A stretch of 64,000 nt of DNA from Capitulum mitella (lineage: Eukaryota; Arthropoda; Thecostraca; Pollicipedomorpha; Pollicipedidae). Positions 34,760-47,640 of the stretch are shown piece after piece. The DNA is taken from NCBI GenBank assembly GCA_030062745.1, contig CP099849.1, positions 19,948,144 through 20,012,143 on the forward strand, given 5' to 3'. Made by a program: the position numbers and the translations under genes. The first letter of the stretch is position 1. Each line of letters starts with the position of its first letter. Below the pieces are notes generated by a model, which was not told the DNA's origin, made no database searches, and worked only from the letters and a program-made list of their open reading frames with translations.

Positions 34760-37250
34760 AATCACATTTGGAAAAAACAACGAAATACCTGTAGCGTTCC
34801 TGTTGTCGTTCTATATAAGCTGATGTCTCACTAAAGATAATCACTTGACCACTGGAAGTTTGCCCCTGTTCCCAATGTTGTTCCTGATATGGTTGCTGAA
34901 ATACCATTCGTTAATCATCGCTTAACACAATAACACCATCTGATCAACAACTGATGGGGCCAATACCACCCACAATTACTCCGATAATTAGACCTGAAAC
35001 CGACCCGCGCCTGGCCGGATTAATTACTGCCGGACAAGGCCCGCCCCGGTTGTGAGTAACTGTCTTCATAACGCAGCTGTTGATAATTACTCTCGGACGT
35101 TGCCAGCTACTAACTGTGAGTAACTGTCCTCCTAACCAGTCGCTCATAAGCAGAATCATAAACCTGTGAGACAAGCGAAACGCAAATTCGGACGACTTTG
35201 ATTAATACGTCTTTAGCTCGGTAAGGTGTAAGAACATCATTTACGTCACGTGCTGCGCATAATGTTGCAAATTATTCTGTGCATGCGCGGAACGGGTTCA
35301 GAAGGCGTACGAGAACCTCAGAAACTTGTTCGTTCGTGTTACGCATACGACATATATAGTTCATGCAACAGGTGGACGAGTGCGGCTGCGTCTAGACCTT
35401 AATTTTGTACCGAAAGGGAATAAATGCAAATTCTGCATGCCATTTAAAAATGAGTATTTTTGCTGACAACTTACGGCAAAAAAGTTTTGGCACTTGTGAT
35501 GAGATTTACCATAAAAATTCACACGAACAGTCAATCATTGCCCAATGTTAACAGTAGCAACTTTTATAAACTTCTTTGGGTGCCCAACGAACTTGTCATA
35601 CCGCAATGTTTGCAGTTTTAGTAATAAACTACAGCAAGAACTGTCGCGATGACATGAGCAGGTTACTGTGTTCTACAGTCTCTCAGAAATTTGTGAATAC
35701 GAGGCCAAATATGTCTCCGCAATCGTGAACAATGCAGCAAAAGTTGCCAGTGCCTCTTTCAGTTCTATGGGCGCCCGAACACCCATAAGGGGTGAAAACT
35801 AAACCCACAGTACCTCCTAATTTGACTTTCACATGATGTTTTGCTAATAATTTCAGAGTAATCAAACCAAGGGCGCGACAGACGGTACAAACAGGGTTAA
35901 AGCAAGTAATGCATCCGAATATATTAATTCAAAATAGTGCATGCTTTACTCGATTTAAAGCGAATATGCAACAGGACTGAGCAATTAGTGATCTGCACGT
36001 TACATCGCCAAAACAAGGCATAAAATTTCATTCGAAACTTTAAAACGAAAGGTTTTATGATTTTTCGTCCATATATCTATTTGTTTATCTACCTCTGTTT
36101 CACTGGTACTCTGATTCTGAAATACACAGATCGGTTCATGTTAAGTAGTATGAACATAAACGTAATTATAAACCGGCTGAAAAAAAGATTTAACGGCGCC
36201 TATCTGACAACGTCCGATCGGCAAGCCTGGCGACTAACATTCTTCACTGTAATCCTGCAAACGCTGAAAATATTGAGGCCAATCCATCAAAGGTTTGTAC
36301 AAGGATGAAGAATTAAAGGCTATATACAATGGCATGTAGCGTCCCCTGGAAAATAGACTCTTAACACAATTCAGCGAAAACAGCGAAACCGAGTCATCCC
36401 AGCAAGACCTGACTCGTGGATATCTCCAAACGCCAGCAAAGGAAAATGACGTTGGTGGACGCGGTTGGAAAACGAAATAATACAGTATCAAGCTGGACAT
36501 GCAAACCTGATGATCCTTCTTGCAAGGTGTAACTTTTATTCTCACGAAGAACACGTAAGGCCACAATGATCCCTACATGCACGCCATCAAATCTATCGAT
36601 CAGCAATGGAAATGCTAGTACAGGCAAATGTTCCCCGAAATTCTCGTCTATGGAGCAAACACCTTTGCACATCAATTCAAACAGAACTGGTTACATCATA
36701 TTTTGTATAACAAACAAAAGCATTTCTAAAAATTCTGTTGTTCCGGCGACCAAAAAAAACAATCATGAAAGCAGGTCCATTAAGAAGCAGCAACACTCGT
36801 CTTTGGAACGTAAAAGTAAAATATCGGAGTTTACGATAAAGGTAATATCTCAGTTGCGAATTAACAGAAAGGGAACAGGAACTGGCGTAAAAATCTCGCG
36901 TGAAAAAAAAATCCGAGGGCGTACGCACAAAGCGCAAAAAAGACGAGGGCATTCAATAAATGATATGCAGAAGAAGGACGGTAAATAAAAGTCAAACCAA
37001 AGGCCACTGTTGACATAGCTCCAAACAACAGTCTGGCGCTTACGGAAATTAAAGATGACTGACAATGCGGTATGACAGATGGCAGTTATCGCCTTTCCTC
37101 TCAAATTCTACCAAAAGTGTGCAATACATCGAGCATGACTCAATCCCCCACAAACGACAAACGAGAACATGTTCAGAAAAACGACAAAAGATGACAGGTC
37201 TGTGAAAATACATAACTGGACATTGGCAGACGTCTTAATCCGCTGCCGAA
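34760..37250. other. Non-coding sequence
   Basis: No supportable exon. Near 34980-35130 the words GTGAGTAACTGTC and GATAATTA(G/C) recur. The 36566-36988 plus ORF (140 codons, Lys/Ser-rich) has no family features and no splice context. Confidence 0.4.
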
Positions 37251-37289
37251 AATCACTGTGCCAAAAGTTTGTTTTACGTACGCCATAAA

Positions 37290-37620
37290 CCAGCACTTCT
37301 CAACGGCGCGCCTCGTCAACGTCACGACGACAAACTGCCACAACAAACCTGTCCACCCTCGCCGGCGCGCCGTCCTCGCCAGGCGTCCTGCTGTTGTTGT
37401 GAGCCTCGGGCGGGGTCGGCGGAGGCCGGGAGAGCGCCCTCGGGGTGTCACAGGCCGGCCAAGATAAGCCGGCCGTCGGCGGCACGTGCCGTGTAAATCA
37501 CGACTGCACAATATGGCCGGACCGGCGCGACGCTCGCGGCACGTGAAGGACTGCTCGTTACGGGGCCGGGCAGAGGGTGAACGATACTGGCCGCTGACCT
37601 CGTCATCATCGGTGGCAGGG
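37290..37620. promoter_or_regulatory. CpG-rich block
   Basis: Dense CG words, two AscI-type GGCGCGCC palindromes (about 37305 and 37362) and an AGATAAG motif are present. Open frames on both strands are composition effects. It could be a promoter or a 5' exon of an unseen gene. Confidence 0.3.
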
Positions 37621-39000
37621 CTGGATTCGGGAGCCTATGGTCTCCCAAGGTGCCTGCCTTAGCGCAGGCAAGAAATTACTCGGCTGACTGTTGTGGATTT
37701 AAACATTAATAGTTCTGCTACAAAACTCACCACACACGCAAACGCCACCAACTACTCAATTACCCCATTACCCTCTTCTCAAGAGTTTAGCCCCTCTCAA
37801 GATGGTGGGCTGTAACACCGTCCGATTTCTAATAAAATGTGCCCGAAATATGACAAATTACAAGCATCATTTGTATTTATACCGCCGACGATATTTTTAA
37901 TAGCACTTATTAGTACTACCTAATACTACATAAGTCGAAAACACATAAGTCAAGATCTTCAACATCGTCAACCCGATGCCGTGGAATCTGAAAAGACCTT
38001 TGCCGACGTTTGCCATGGCTTTATTGATTCGTTACCTGAGCTCGGTTTATCCAGTCTGACATTAACATTATCACCGACAAAAAGTCTCGCGGTACACCAA
38101 TTATGTATCACAGGACCTAGTTTACCGTTTTCCTGTCAAGTTGCCAAAATCCTTTCATGCAAAAAGGTCGTGGCGATACGGTGTCGTTACTGAAGGTATC
38201 GAATACTGATCGGTTACACTGATATCCGTTACACTGGTCCTCGGCATTTACCTGCCTGAAACTTTTGGTGTTCAATCCAATAACTTCCGGCAATTTCGGG
38301 GGGAGTAGTCGGTCACGTGACTGCAGCCAACTATCACGAACGTCCAAAATTTCAGCTCCATTTTCTGTCAAACATTGATGTCCATACGGCAGGCAGGAGT
38401 AATGACACGCATTAGCGGTGTTTTACCAGTCGGCGTCTCTCGACTCTAAAAACATCAATACCACTTATACCTTGGTTTCCCGTCCTGTGCCGACGTTGCA
38501 AAAGTTGCAAACGACTGTCCGTAAAAGCAAAATGTTCGATTTCCGACAGCCAAATCGTCCGTTTCAAACGTGCGTCAAGCACTCAGAGTCTTTCAGTTAT
38601 TTCCCCGAATCCTCAGATGTCCTGCTCACCAACAAAGCAGTCACGCGCAAAACGTCGTCTGAAAATCTTAAAGCATGTGGCGGAAATAGCTAGCATGCAC
38701 AGCATCATATTCACCCCGGCTTCATCTAAGCATTCACACATAATCTAAAATCGAATAGCGATGAGTATAAATCCCGTGAAGGTAATCGTCAGATGGTATA
38801 TCTCATAGCGATCAGTATAAATTGCGTGAAGATAATCGTCAGATGGTATATCTCGTTTTGCCCGAGCACACTGCGTGCTGAAAGATTATCGTGAAAATAT
38901 ACTATTCTTATGGAAAATATCCATTTTCGATGAATATTTTCAGCAGTCCATGACAGCCTCAGACAATCATCACGTGCGTCACTTTTTATCACAATCCCCA
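37621..39000. other. Non-coding sequence with a 50-bp tandem duplication
   Basis: 38755-38804 is repeated at 38805-38854 with four mismatches (ATAGCGATxAGTATAAAT start, GTCAGATGGTATATCTC end). No exon is seen. Confidence 0.55.
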
Positions 39001-39049
39001 GCGAACCTGGATCGATTTCGGTCGTCCGTTTCCCATCCCTCCACTCCGG

Positions 39050-39187
39050 CCGACGACAGGAGAGTCCGCTGACGGACCAGAACGGGCCGGCGCCTCGGCG
39101 GACGGGTGGGCCGGCCGGCCGGCCGGCGGCAGCGGCCAGCGTCGCACGGCGTTCACGGCCCAGCCCGGCCGCTCCGACCGGCGCACA
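39050..39187. other. GC-rich segment preceding the 27-bp minisatellite
   Basis: Contains a GGCC(GGCC)n run at about 39110-39126. An acceptor GACGGACCAG precedes a frame with SADGWAGRPAGGSGQRR in phase 1, reminiscent of the modular gene at 2.8-9.6 kb, but it has no donor and runs into a stop within the minisatellite. Not called as an exon. Confidence 0.2.
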
Positions 39188-39915
39188 GCCGTCCACAGCG
39201 ATACACGACCTACAGCCGTTCACAGCGATACATGACCTACAGCCGTCCACAGCGATACATGACGTTCAGCCGTCCACAGCGATACACGACCTACAGCCGT
39301 CCACAGCAATACACGACCTGCAACCGTCCACAGCGGTACACGACCTACAGCCGTCCACAGCAATACACGACCTACAGCCGTCCACAGCGATACATGACGT
39401 TCAGCCGTCCACAGCAATACACGACCTACAGCCGTTCACAGCGATACACGACCTACAGCCGTCCACAGCGATACATGACGTTCAGCCGTCCACAGCGATA
39501 CACGACCTACAGCCGTCCACAGCGATACACGGCCTACAGCCGTCCACAGCGATACACGACCTACAGCCGTCCACAGCGATACATGGCGTACAGATGTCCA
39601 CAGCAACGACGACAGACAGCCGTCTAAAACGACGATAACGTACAGCCGTCAACAGCAATACACGACCTACAGCCGTCCACAACGATACACGACGTACAGC
39701 CGTCCACAGAGATACACGACGTACAGCCGTCCACAGCGACACACGACGTACAGATGTCCACAGCGACGCAGCAACGACGACGTACAGCTGTCCGTAACGA
39801 CGATAAAGTACAGCAGTCCACAGCGATATATGACCAACAGCCGTCCACAACAACGACGACGTACAACTGTCCACACCAACGACGACGTACAGCTTTCCAT
39901 AACGATAACGTACAG
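39188..39915 (+). repeat. 27-bp minisatellite (TACAGCCGTCCACAGCGATA core)
   Basis: About 16 well-conserved copies of a 27-base unit run to 39620, then more degenerate copies to about 39915. The plus frame reads (P/S)QRY(T/M)T(Y/F)SR for more than 140 codons. Because the unit is a multiple of three, minus frames (for example SLWTAVGRV) are equally open. Coding is unproven. Confidence 0.9.
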
Positions 39916-41860
39916 CCGCTCACAGTGATAAAAGACGTGCAGGCGCCCCCAGCAATGCGCAATGAAAAGTCGTCTAGGGCGATAAAAGACATACAGCTGT
40001 CCACAGCGGTAAACAACGTGCCCACGGCGACGACCGACGCCCTCCGCCTATCAGCTGCTGGCTCTGCCAACGACGACCCTCGAGCTGGGGCCGCAGAATG
40101 TTCTACCTTTCAGCCATTGTCTGTTGCCCATGTGTCTGATACCACGTGGAGCTTGTCCAAAGGGAATGCCACTGTAGTGACAGACACCGGTTCACGCGAA
40201 ACGCCGGAGACTACTGGTGGTATTTCATGGCGCGTACTGAAATCAGACTTCCGTTATACCATGCTCTTGGCGAACCCAACCATCGCTGGCAATAAGACTG
40301 GTGTTTTCGACGCAGCGGACAAAATCAGGGTGAACAACCACTTTCCGATGTGGTCCTCAACGCTTATGATTCAGGTAACAATCGTTTGCAACCAATACAA
40401 ACGAGGAAACTGGGGCTGAGCGTACGACGTCGCCAATCCAACCAATCACGTCGTCGACGACTTTTCGAGAACGTGAGGAAACGATATCGTCGATTGGAAA
40501 CATTACTCCCGAACTGCCGTCCGATCACGCCAATCTTTCTACGACTACCCTGCTTTAGTTCCGCGCGGGAGAACCAGGTATATCCAAAATGCCTTTTAAT
40601 TTTGCGCCAGTAACTAACCGTGCACATAGCCAAACATGTTTCGAAGTAATCAGTCGCGTTATGTTCGGGTGTATCCCGTATGTTGTACGTTTCAGAGTTT
40701 GCACATTCAGGTTTTCTCCTACTTAAAACATGCTTCAAGTCCTGTTTTCTGAGTTAAATGATTATCACATGAACACAAACCACGGAGAACACCGCATCGA
40801 CGTTTTCCAGTCAGACTTCATTCACTTCGAGTGACCGCATATGTCGGACGACAGGTTCACAGCATGAGTGTCAGGAGTTATGTTGACCTCTCTAGCCGTA
40901 TTGACCTCAAGGCGGAATTAAAACCATAACAACAACGCTGGCAGCGTGTAATAGCCGCAAACGTCATCGGTAACGAATCGCTCCGCGCGGCGTCATTTCA
41001 CCTAATGTGGGAATGAATCGGGGCTCGGATATTTCACTGGGCGCAAATGACCCAAATAGATTGGGTGATCGATACGTGGGTGAAGCATTCCAGCATTTTA
41101 AAGCACAATGCAGTCGTTTGCGGCTAAGAGGGTGCACATTTCAAGCAAATGAGAGAAGGACTCGAATGCTATCGTACGGGGCTGCCACCTTCGTTCCCAT
41201 TGCCCCTGTACACATAATTATGGTGCGATTACATGACTCGAACGCCGCCAGTAAACCAAACTTTGGGAAGAGCGAAATTAAACCGCGATAACCCTACAGG
41301 AAGACATTGTTAAGCGTCCTGCAATCGATACCGTGAGATCGTAAGTCGTCATGGCCGTGGTGTTGCCATTCTTTAAGAGAGCACAGTCTCAAAGTCCGTA
41401 AACCCAGTTTGAGCGTACGGGTTTCCACAAAAGAAATGGTAGGTATTAGACTCCGTGACAATATGGAGCGTATTTCCTGAACCGTAGGTAATACATCCTC
41501 ACACGAATATAGCACGGCAGGTTACAAAACTTCACATCATTCCATACAGACGCGGTCTTCTGCATTGTCTCAGTACTGCTAAATTTTAAAAGATAATGGT
41601 TTTTGTTTCATTCGCCAGAGCTTTCACCGCCTCCTGTTGGGTGCGTCCCTGCCAGTTATGACCCTTCGCTGACAGGTGGCTGGTTGTCTCGGGGACTTGT
41701 TTAGAAGCTGCCTTTAGTAGTAGATCGGACAGCCGTTAACACGCCAACCAATCAGCGGTTGTTTTTCGTACACCGTAAGAGGGAAGAAAGGACCGGCTTC
41801 CCATTGACTGGCGTAGCGACTCGATTCCTAGCAACCTGACCAACACTGCCATGGCTGCAC
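39916..41860. other. Non-coding sequence
   Basis: A 221-codon plus ORF ends at 40419 but begins inside the minisatellite and shows no domain. CCAAT-type words occur at 40440 and 41748. No exon is supportable. Confidence 0.4.
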
Positions 41861-41862
41861 GG

Positions 41863-41940
41863 AGTCCTGGGTTGGCCGAGTGGTATTACGGTTTAAAATG
41901 AAACTGGTGATACGGAACCGCGAGTTCGCGTCCATGGACA
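41863..41940 (+). tRNA. tRNA-like sequence, probably pseudogene or SINE head
   Basis: A box TGGCCGAGTGG (41873-41883) and a B-box-like AGTTCGCGTCC (41923-41933) lie at tRNA spacing. GTCCTGG at the start can pair imperfectly with CCATGGAC at the end, and GGTTT/AAACT could form an anticodon stem. The B box departs from consensus and the D arm is poor. A functional Ser/Leu-type tRNA is unlikely. Confidence 0.3.
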
Positions 41941-43730
41941 GCCGTGCTGTTTCTTTTTTCTACACTCTTCTCATTTCCGAGCACATGGGTTGCATGGAAA
42001 CGTAGGGGTGCATACTTTGCGGTTCGTCTTGGAAACACACGGAAAGACATCGGTTGCGCAACGTGATAATACCAAGGAACTGGAAACTTTTCTATAAAAA
42101 AGTCTAAAGAAATAGGCCCCAGTATCCTGCAGGTGGTGAGAAGAAATAAACGCCTCTTTTGCGAAATGCTCGTGAAGTTAAAAAATACTGGACATATCCG
42201 GCATCTATCTTAGTATTACCTCTTTGTTAAATTATGCCTGATAAACAAGTTGTATTTATGTTTCTGACACCAGAAGTGGAGGGCCCTCTGAAAATTACAC
42301 GCCGTGAAGGAGAGGCTCAAAAACCCCTTTCCCCATGTCCTCAGAAATCAGCTAGTGGCATGAAGCTTTCAGGGTGAGAGGGAGGCTGTGGGTAACTGTA
42401 TTCGTCCAAATGCCGTGACCCTAGGACAACACCTTTGAGGTCAGATCGGGTCAAATGCTCAAAATTTCGTCGGTTTGGCAGCTTCTGTGACCTCTTCCCA
42501 GATAATTACCAAATTTGATCGTAAGTGTGCCAAAATCGGACTAATCCTTATTTGAAGGGTGTTCCACGATGGCTAACAAACAGAACACACCGTCTACTTC
42601 AGATAGAATATTGGGGGTCAAGTTCTACACTGTGAACAGGCCAAGCCCAGCATTGGGCGGGAGGCAGCTCAACATTAGGGAGTCAGCTGAACATTGGGGG
42701 AGGCATGTCCCCCAAATAGATACAAAGCCGCACCCCTGGTAATGTGTGGGTATGTATGCCAGAATATATTGGAACGAATTAAGTGCTCGCATGTAAATAA
42801 ACGTAGTATTTGCCCGTTTAACCTCGTGTCACTACCATTAATATGCCCTGGGAATGGCATTCACCATATAATTATCAAAAAGACTTCGTCTGTACACAAT
42901 AGGAACCGTTTCTTCCGTGTAAGTCATTTTCCAACGCTACTGCTCAGAAATCTTCAGCCTTCATTGTTCGGGTCGAATGTTCACATACCACCAGGTGAAA
43001 AGCTACCTGTTTGGAACGGACTGCAGGTCGGATACGGCCCGGTCAGTCTACGCGACGCCCTCACAGCCCTCCAGCAGATATCACGTCATCAAGACGAACT
43101 CCCTTCTCGTGGCCTCTTTACACGGTACCCCATTCACGACGCAACTGATCTTATCCATTTGACAGCCGAGACGGTTAGCGCAATTTTCGAGTTTTTAGGC
43201 ACGAAATTAAAACATGAAACACAGGTTTGAAGTTATTACAGGTACTGCTACGTCGCGGCAGGTAGCTGCTCAAATTACATTACATTAGCACCATAAATAC
43301 CGGAGCTATGGCCAGTTTACCACATCACCCCAATACCTACCATTACTTTTGTGGAGATCTGTACCTTGATCCAGCCATGAAAATAACACGTGCTCATATA
43401 ACGGCGTATTTATCATCATCATCAACATCAAAATAACATAAGCTCAATCAATGGCGTATTTAGGCATTGACGAATGGGAAGCAAAACACTTCAGAGACGC
43501 CATTTTTGGGACGCTATTACACACTAGGGACCAAGGGTGTCGTTTTGTGTTAACGATGAAGAGTGTCCAGCCGAGGTGCCATTAACCAACCTCCGTCCAA
43601 ATGCGAACAGAGTGAACCAACGCCATCTGCAGCGTCACCATTCACGGAATCGCGCATTCTCGTTCTTTGGGGGAAATTAATTCAAAATCAAAGACACATT
43701 TGCACGCTTTTAACGAGTGAGATTTCAGAC
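41941..43730. other. Non-coding sequence with one weak exon candidate
   Basis: 43027-43124 lies between an acceptor (GGACTGCAG) and a weak donor (CACG/gtaccc), and one frame reads SVYATPSQPSSRYHVIKTNS. The surrounding 178-codon ORF (42694-43230) has no recognisable domain. The rest holds no feature I can name. Confidence 0.25.
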
Positions 43731-43732
43731 AT

Positions 43733-44775
43733 GGTAGTCGCTCGGAAAAGTTCTGATCGAGGTGCCTGTCAGTCTGTCAGTCAGTGTGTCCAAGTTTCCG
43801 TGTGTCTAGCGCCCGAACGCTACACGATAGACACCGGTGTCGTGAACGCGTTAGCCGATCACGACACCGGCGGCACCATCGGGTGCGCCGGCTAGGCGAA
43901 CAAATTATGGTGTAGGTTTCGAAGCGATTCGTGGCGTGCGACACGTGCCATGTGGCGGAAGCCCGACCTCTGCAGAATTAAATTAATCACGGGTGCAGGT
44001 CCACACGGCGCGAGCTGCTGGCTCAAGACTTGGTGACAACAGGGGCCCCTTGCGGTTACTCGTTTTGTGGTGGCACCCACGTGCGATCCACGTGGCGATC
44101 CACAGACACGTGCTTCAATTTGGACTCGGGTACCTCTGAATGCCGTCAAGAGTGACCTAGGCGGCTGAAATTTAGTGAGTAGATGGACCAGCACTAGGGC
44201 TATCCAACGGTACACCACATGATGGGCATGGTGCAACGGATCACGTGGAGCGCACATGCGCCTTTTTTCCACCCCTGATTCTTATGGGCCAATTGCCGAT
44301 ACGCGAACGGCGCAGTTTGGTGCGATGATAATTTGGAAAGGCCGGTGGCCTGCTGGGCGATCAATTTCGATGGATTCAGGCCGAAACGGGGGTGCGGTTT
44401 GCACGTGAAGCGCGAGGTGCCTAAGCGATTGACATACCTCCTTCAATGTCGTAAACTGTTTCCGCTGGGATGCTGAAAATTGGCGGGCAGGACGACGTGA
44501 TACGTGACAGTCAATAGATGTGTCTGTTTGCACGTCCATAGCTTCAGCCTGGTGTGCAGGACGCATGTGCTGAGTTGCACCCCTTTGCCATTCAGGCCTT
44601 CGGTTTGGGAACCGCTGATGCTGGAGGAGTCAAATTTTGTGTTGAGCTGCAAAGTCAAACGCCATCCAGAACAAATACATTTAGGGCATCAGTGGCCAGT
44701 GCCATCCATGTGAGCGTGCAGCTTGTAGGACTTGGAATCCTCCATTTGCGGGAAGTCTGTGATACGAACCTTAGT
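43733..44775 (+). repeat. Dispersed repeat family, copy 2
   Basis: It matches 20545-21955 in the same orientation: GTCTAGCGCCCGAAC, CACCATCGGGTGCGCCGGCT, TTTCGAAGCGATTCGTGGCG, CTGCAGAATTAAATTAATCA, then the CACTAGGGCTATCCAACGGT and TTGCCATTCAGGCCTTCGGT blocks. One 0.6-kb period is present here against two in copy 1. Confidence 0.78.
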
Positions 44776-44779
44776 ACCT

Positions 44780-46285
44780 CAATTTAGATATAGGTTATTC
44801 TCGGGTGCACAGGTCAGCGTGCGACACAAAGCTTCGATTTTGATCCCCAGCCAACCGTGTAACGCGTTGGTTTGCCTCTAGTTAAAATAAGTACAGGGAT
44901 ATATCTCTTGCATTTTTCGCATCGAAAGCTGTTACTAACGTTCTTAGTGCTTTTCCAATGTTCCGGGCGAAAAAATACTGTTCTTTATGGTTATGCTGTA
45001 AAATTACAACAGATATACGCTGTGCGGCACAGGAAACACACATCCTGCGGTATAAACAAATCTCCAGCTCTTTCCTCACAATGAGAGCTTGCCTGTAGTT
45101 GACTCAAAGGGTAGCGTCCCTTTGTATACACCTACACGTCTTGTTTCTCCCTATCCTATTGGCCGGGAAAACGCCGGGCCTAATCATAGACCTACGATAA
45201 TTTTTCTGTGTCTGTGATTGGCTCGTAGTACGTAGGGGTACTGCATCGGTAAATAATGTACACTGCACCCAGCAAGATTTGTGTAATGCTGTGTCTATGT
45301 ATCTGTGCAATTTTTCAGGAAGTATTATTGCATCACTGAGCATTAAAATGCATTTACTGGTGTTGTCGAGGATGTGCAGATACGGGGAATAACTTAAACA
45401 ACAAAACCGTGGTTTTGGGGGTAGGTTCGGTCTATTCCCGGATTCGCCTCCTTAGCCGGAGGTCAGTACATAACCCCGCGAAAAGCGGGGCTTCAGTCTA
45501 TCTCAATGGATTTAGGCAACTTTACAACCTTGCAGGCATCGGAAGACACTTTCCAAAGTGCGTTTGTAGCGAGCAAAGAATATTCCATTCTGCGTGACGT
45601 CACGAAGAACCTTCATTCAGAATTCACTCTTCATTCACACTTCAAAATCAGGCATAAACGTTCGTAGCACGCCAGTTTTTTTTGCTTATAATTTTGTGGG
45701 GCTGATGACAATGACTGCGCATGACAGACATAATCGTGTCCGTCAATTACTGATGCCTGACACCTGAGCGTCGTATATCAAAAGTGAATCGGTTACGAGC
45801 CTGCTGCATTTTACGAGTTTGAACAGATGTTTTAGATCTTCAAAGATTCCACGTTGTTCGAGCGTAGCTCCTGGCTGTCGGCGAGGTAATATAATAATTG
45901 TGTTCTCTTCGGTGCCTGTTTTCCCTGGCAAGTCCTTTCAGACATCTGTAACGTCAGTTACACGATTTCCAATTAGCCCATTAGTCACTTCCACCGCTTG
46001 ATCCGTACCTTTACTTAGAAGCCTTCATTCGCACGTGCCATACGTGCATCGTAACCATGGGAAACTGCCCGTAACCTAATCATAACGTAACGGTAGAGTT
46101 TATAAATCAGCCTGTTACGTCATTTCTGTTTAATTTTGACTAAGTAACGCAAAAACATTCTACACGTCCGACAGATATTATACATGACGTCACAAGGAAT
46201 CTTCGCGACGTCACGTAGAATCTTCATCGTCAGTTGGCAGCAAACACAACCCAAATCTTGGGGTCGCCTTTCCAGGCCTGGGGGG
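44780..46285. other. Non-coding sequence
   Basis: No exon is seen. A GC hairpin, CCCCGC-GAAAA-GCGGGG at 45474-45490, is preceded by a weaker one, CCTCC-TTAGCC-GGAGG, at about 45448-45462. Their structure hints at a small structured RNA, but no family is recognised. Confidence 0.35.
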
Positions 46286-46289
46286 TGCA

Positions 46290-46590
46290 TTTTAGACAGG
46301 CACCTTTTCATGGATAGGTTAAGTCTTTCTACACATGGAGGGAGCCTTTGAGGCTCCAGGGGTACCCTTTTAACTCTGCAGGTGTCAAATAGGGCAACCC
46401 TTCGGTCTTTCCTTGAATAACTTTCGAACTGTTAGAGCCAGCCCAACCAAGCTTTCAGTAGCTATTCAATAACTGACTTTACATACTTTGACATCAAAAC
46501 CATTTTCATGCTAGGTCAGGCCATGGAGATATGGCGTCATAAGTAAACCCTTGCATGCATGTTTTTGCCTCTTCAGGAGGTGGCGCGAAC
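46290..46590 (+). repeat. Repeat family B, copy 1
   Basis: CGAACTGTTAGAGCCAGCCC, CATGGAGATATGGCGTCATA and AGTAAACCCTTGCATGCATG reappear in reverse complement at 52015-52255. Confidence 0.72.
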
Positions 46591-46599
46591 ATGCTTATT

Positions 46600-47640
46600 T
46601 TTTATAATACCCGTGAATGTAATGCATGGACTATTTGCACTTACATAGGACAAGGTCCCCAAAAGAATATACAACCGCCACATGTCAACATTAGAGGTCA
46701 TGCCAGGTCACATGCATAATGGCAATTGGATTGATTTGCATTGTGGGTGATAGAAATGGTTACCGCTGACCTTCCCCACCTTTCAAACCAGAACAAGCAA
46801 ATCTATATGCGGCTCTTAGCAGGGGTCATCCAAATGCAATGTGAGGTCATGTCAGGCCACGTTACTCGCAGCCGTTTTGATCCACGTGACCAAGGATAGC
46901 AAAACAAAATGAAATGCAGCACTGTCTGTGGAAGATCGTTCAGTAGCAGCAGACAGCAACTACTGTTCCTAGTCAGAAAAAGAAAAACGACTATCTGTCC
47001 CAACATGGCTTAACCTTGACTCCATAAAGAGGTCACAGAGCGGATTTAATTATCATGATGTATCATTTCATTGCTGTATTTGACACAGTTAACAATCCCA
47101 GCGAGTAAATATTGCTCTTTGTCAGGAAGAATAGTACAGCCTACTCTGACTTGAATTTGATTGACCTTGACCAGATAAAAAGCAAGTAACGCAGAGCCGA
47201 TCATCAGGTTTCACTTCCGTCCTTTTTGCCACGTGAATCAAAACGGATGCGAGTAAGTATCGATCTTTGGCATGTAAAGTAAGACCAATATTTCATTTGA
47301 CCTAGGCTGACCTTGACCCGACATTTTTTTTTACATTTTGGCATGCCTGTGATCCGGAATATTGTGGCTTTTTGTATGATACCCAGCTGAAGGGCCGAAG
47401 ACCAGCATTGCCGATAATATGATGTACGAACCAGTGTCAGTTTTTCCGACGTTATGTTATGCGTTTTATGTGACCTGTGACGTCATCAGCCGCGTGACCA
47501 GCGATAGCATAGTATTTTCTGTATCGCAAGTTTCAGGGCTATCAACTGGTGGTATACAGGTTCAGATCAGACGATTAGATCCTGAGAGAACAGGGGTGTG
47601 CCCTTTTTCACACCCCTAAACGGTGTCGGGTACAAAAACA
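46600..47640. repeat. Degenerate ~150-bp tandem units with TGACC(T/T)TGACC words
   Basis: GAGTAAxTATxG(A/C)TCTTTG(T/G)CA followed by TTTGA...GACCTTGACC occurs near 47104 and 47253. CGTGACCAxxGATAGCA recurs at 46887 and 47495. CACGTGxATCAAAACGG at 47229 is the inverse of 46862-46888. Similar half-sites occur in the array at 52550-52985. Confidence 0.5.

Noticed and set aside
36566-36988. 140-codon Lys/Ser-rich plus ORF
   Set aside because: No family motif and no splice sites. The length is compatible with chance in 64 kb.
39754-40419. 221-codon plus ORF after the minisatellite
   Set aside because: It starts in degenerate minisatellite units and continues without any domain, splice signal or codon-bias cue.
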